Of a stretch of 64,000 bases of DNA, positions 62,316 to 64,000 are shown in pieces. The translations under genes and the position numbers were made by a program. Every line of letters starts with the position of its first letter. Positions within the stretch are counted from its first letter, which is position 1. Source of the stretch: Gallaecimonas sp045291545 (lineage in GTDB: Bacteria > Pseudomonadota > Gammaproteobacteria > Enterobacterales > Gallaecimonadaceae); the NCBI RefSeq assembly GCF_045291545.1, contig NZ_CP149514.1, forward strand, positions 496,001 through 560,000, given 5' to 3'. The notes under the pieces are model-generated. The model was not told the DNA's origin. It made no database searches and saw only the letters and a list, made by a program, of their open reading frames with translations.

Positions 62316-63359
62316 GTGCGTAAAATCATTCACGTCGACATGGACTGCTTTTTTGCGGCGGTGGAAATGCGCGACAATCCGGGCTGGCGCAATGTGCCCT
62401 TGGCCATTGGCGGTGCCCGGGAACGGCGTGGGGTGATTGCGACCTGCAACTACCCGGCGCGGCGTTTTGGCGTACGTTCGGCCATGAGCACCCACAAAGC
62501 ATTGCAACTGTGCCCACAGTTAGTGCTGATCCCTGGCCGCATGGCGCTATATAAAGAAGTTTCAGCCCAGATCCGCGCCATTTTTGCCCGCTACACCGAA
62601 CTGATTGAGCCACTCTCGCTGGATGAGGCCTATCTGGATGTGACGGACAGTCCGCACTACCAGGGGTCGGCTTCACGTATTGCCGAGGCGATCCGTGCTG
62701 ATATTGCCCGTGAGTTGCAGCTGACGGCCTCGGCCGGCGTGGCGCCCAATAAGTTTTTGGCCAAAATTGCCTCCGAAGAAAATAAGCCTGATGGCCTGTA
62801 TGTGATCACTCCGGCACAGGTAGCCGATTTTGTGCGCGACTTACCGCTTCGCAAGATCCCCGGCGTTGGCCCGGCCACTGAGCAGCGGCTGGCCGATGCC
62901 GGGCTGTTTTACTGTCGTGATATTCAGCAGCAGGAGCCACAGGCATTTATGGCCCGTTTCGGAAAATTCGGGGCCGTACTGTACCAGCGGGCTTTTGGTC
63001 AGGACGAGCGGCTAGTAAAAGTGTCTCGGGAACGAAAATCAGTTGGAGTAGAACATACCCTGGCCGAGGATCTGCACAGCCTGGCGGCGGTAGCTGAGGT
63101 AGCGGCAACACTGCTGGATGAACTGCGCCGACGGCTGGCCGAGCGACCAATGGTGCGCCTGGGCGTTAAACTGAAATTTGCTGATTTTACCCAGACCACC
63201 ATGGAACACGGCGCCACCTTTTTGGATGAAGCCTTATTGGCCGTGCTATTGGCAGGTGCCTATCAGCGTGGCCAGGGCAGAGGCGTGCGGCTGGTCGGGG
63301 TATTTGTGGCATTGGCGGCACCCGGGCGAGCCAGTCAGTTGAGCTTACCGCTGGCATGA
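62316..63359 (+). CDS. dinB: DNA polymerase IV
   Basis: 347-residue Y-family polymerase for translesion synthesis. Metal-binding Asp8 (HVDMDCFFAAVE) and Asp103/Glu104 (LSLDEAYLDV) have exactly the E. coli numbering. A helix-hairpin-helix KIPGVGPATEQRLADAG and the little finger follow, and a C-terminal QLSLPL is a typical beta-clamp-binding motif. The start GTG at 62316 gives the standard MRKIIHVDMD; a nearby ATG at 62311 is in another frame. SOS control is indicated by the adjacent LexA box. Confidence 0.96.
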   Translation: MRKIIHVDMDCFFAAVEMRDNPGWRNVPLAIGGARERRGVIATCNYPARRFGVRSAMSTHKALQLCPQLVLIPGRMALYKEVSAQIRAIFARYTELIEPLSLDEAYLDVTDSPHYQGSASRIAEAIRADIARELQLTASAGVAPNKFLAKIASEENKPDGLYVITPAQVADFVRDLPLRKIPGVGPATEQRLADAGLFYCRDIQQQEPQAFMARFGKFGAVLYQRAFGQDERLVKVSRERKSVGVEHTLAEDLHSLAAVAEVAATLLDELRRRLAERPMVRLGVKLKFADFTQTTMEHGATFLDEALLAVLLAGAYQRGQGRGVRLVGVFVALAAPGRASQLSLPLA

Positions 63360-63423
63360 GATTTGGCCCACGTTCGGTGGTGGCCTAGAATGGCGGCTCA
63401 TACTTCACTGGAAGAGATTGCCA

Positions 63424-64000
63424 ATGGCCATTGCCAACCCTGTACAAGAAACCGATCTCCAGGCCGCCATTGACAGCGGTCGTTATGATGCCCTGATCCT
63501 GATCCACGGCCCTGATGCCAAGCTGCCCGCTGGCGTTGCCGATGTTCTGACCGATTACCAACGCCTCGACCGGCGGCTGGCCAGTCAGTGCCTGATGCTG
63601 GTGTCTGAAGCCATGCCGGGGCGACGTTTACTGGCCAGTGCCACAGGCCCATTGCAGCGTGACTATGATGATGTCCGGGCCTTTTACGATGCCGCCAAAC
63701 TGGCAGCCAAGGCGGCCAGTGATGCAGGCATTCGGGCGCCGCTGTTGCTGGTGGCCGGTGTGCCGTCGCAGCCCCGTTACCAGCAAGCGGAGCTGAGCGC
63801 CTTGCTGGGATTATGGCAAGGTTGGTGGCAGCCGCTGGAAGGCCGTGAAGCACGCGGTGAAGCAGAGCTGGAGCCCATTCAGACGCTGGGCGTAGTCAGT
63901 AACGATCTCGACTTGCGCTGGGCCTTGGCTGTAGAGCAGGGCCGCCGGGCCGGGCGCGATCTCTGCGGTACCGAACCGGAGCGTATGGCGCCGCTGAAAT
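63424..64000 (+). CDS. Leucyl aminopeptidase family protein, 3' end missing
   Basis: Open to the window end for 192 codons with no stop. It starts MAIANPVQETDLQAAIDSGR, after GGAAGAG. The N-terminal domain of M17 aminopeptidases is followed by the diagnostic GRRAGRDLCGTEPERMAP near the break, just before the metal-binding catalytic domain. It should be a cytosolic metallo-aminopeptidase, but the active-site residues lie beyond the window. It is probably a separate transcription unit from dinB. Confidence 0.88.
   Translation, partial: MAIANPVQETDLQAAIDSGRYDALILIHGPDAKLPAGVADVLTDYQRLDRRLASQCLMLVSEAMPGRRLLASATGPLQRDYDDVRAFYDAAKLAAKAASDAGIRAPLLLVAGVPSQPRYQQAELSALLGLWQGWWQPLEGREARGEAELEPIQTLGVVSNDLDLRWALAVEQGRRAGRDLCGTEPERMAPLK

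Noticed and set aside
63398..63853. Minus-strand open frame of 151 codons near the right end
   Set aside because: It is the shadow of the leucyl aminopeptidase gene, which runs open on the plus strand to the window edge.
1..64000. tRNA or rRNA genes, CRISPR arrays, insertion sequences, prophage or integron parts
   Set aside because: I looked in all intergenic gaps and saw no cloverleaf, repeat-spacer pattern, transposase, integrase or terminal inverted repeats; most gaps are too short.

Overview
The window is a gene-dense chromosomal segment of a gammaproteobacterium. The evidence is ArcB/ArcA, OpgGH, ErpA, the CsdA-CsdE-TcdA set, MtnN followed by a CbiB-like protein, DUF3293 and a pol IV with Enterobacteria-like catalytic spacing. 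Base composition is moderately GC-rich throughout and I see no compositional island. Gene content resembles marine/environmental Alteromonadales- or Aeromonadales-like bacteria (Gallaecimonas would fit), but the genus is a guess. I find no rRNA, tRNA, CRISPR array, insertion sequence or prophage gene.

Layout. 1-4.5 kb: 3' part of helicase hrpB coupled to penicillin-binding protein 1b. 4.5-7.3 kb: FIST sensor protein plus a GGDEF/EAL protein. 7.4-9.7 kb: pyrB-hemL. 9.9-12.2 kb: ClC antiporter, a coiled-coil membrane protein, erpA. 12.3-14.1 kb: MarR regulator and MATE exporter with a clear operator. 14.1-15.8 kb: AmiD-like amidase lipoprotein and an EEP-fold hydrolase. 15.8-22.8 kb: an operon of M23 endopeptidase, anmK and a three-subunit MksF-MksE-MksB condensin, with tyrS divergent. 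24.2-27.8 kb: opgGH (osmoregulated periplasmic glucans). 27.8-32.4 kb: a four-gene glucosylglycerate operon. 32.5-34.9 kb: mtnN, a CbiB-like protein, a periplasmic rhodanese and a SnoaL-fold protein. 35-40.7 kb: gltBD. 41.2-44.2 kb: arcB and arcA, convergent. 45-49.6 kb: an aldehyde dehydrogenase/Tat lipoprotein/GMC oxidoreductase cluster like P. aeruginosa LaoCBA, coupled to an HD-GYP phosphodiesterase. 49.7-52.1 kb: tcdA against csdA-csdE. 52.1-56.8 kb: a PAS-GGDEF cyclase, a broken solute-binding protein gene and a chemoreceptor. 57-60.6 kb: EF-hand protein and a copper ATPase-methyltransferase pair behind a MerR-family promoter. 60.7-64 kb: acetate/succinate CoA-transferase, SOS-controlled dinB, and the start of a leucyl aminopeptidase.

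How the genes work together. The most coherent system is the glucosylglycerate operon: GpgS makes glucosyl-3-phosphoglycerate, the HAD phosphatase yields glucosylglycerate, the GH13_18 enzyme is placed to phosphorolyse it to glucose-1-phosphate and glycerate, and the glycerate kinase can return glycerate to glycolysis. It lies tail to tail with opgGH, another osmo-adaptation system. A second notable unit joins cell-wall turnover genes (M23 peptidase, AnmK) to a MksBEF condensin that lacks the nuclease subunit seen in Wadjet-type defence operons. Cyclic di-GMP signalling is dense: one GGDEF/EAL protein with a decayed GGDEF site, one HD-GYP and one PAS-GGDEF with an inhibitory site. The clearest lesion is the solute-binding protein gene at 53.9-54.7 kb, broken by an in-frame TAG and a one-base frameshift.
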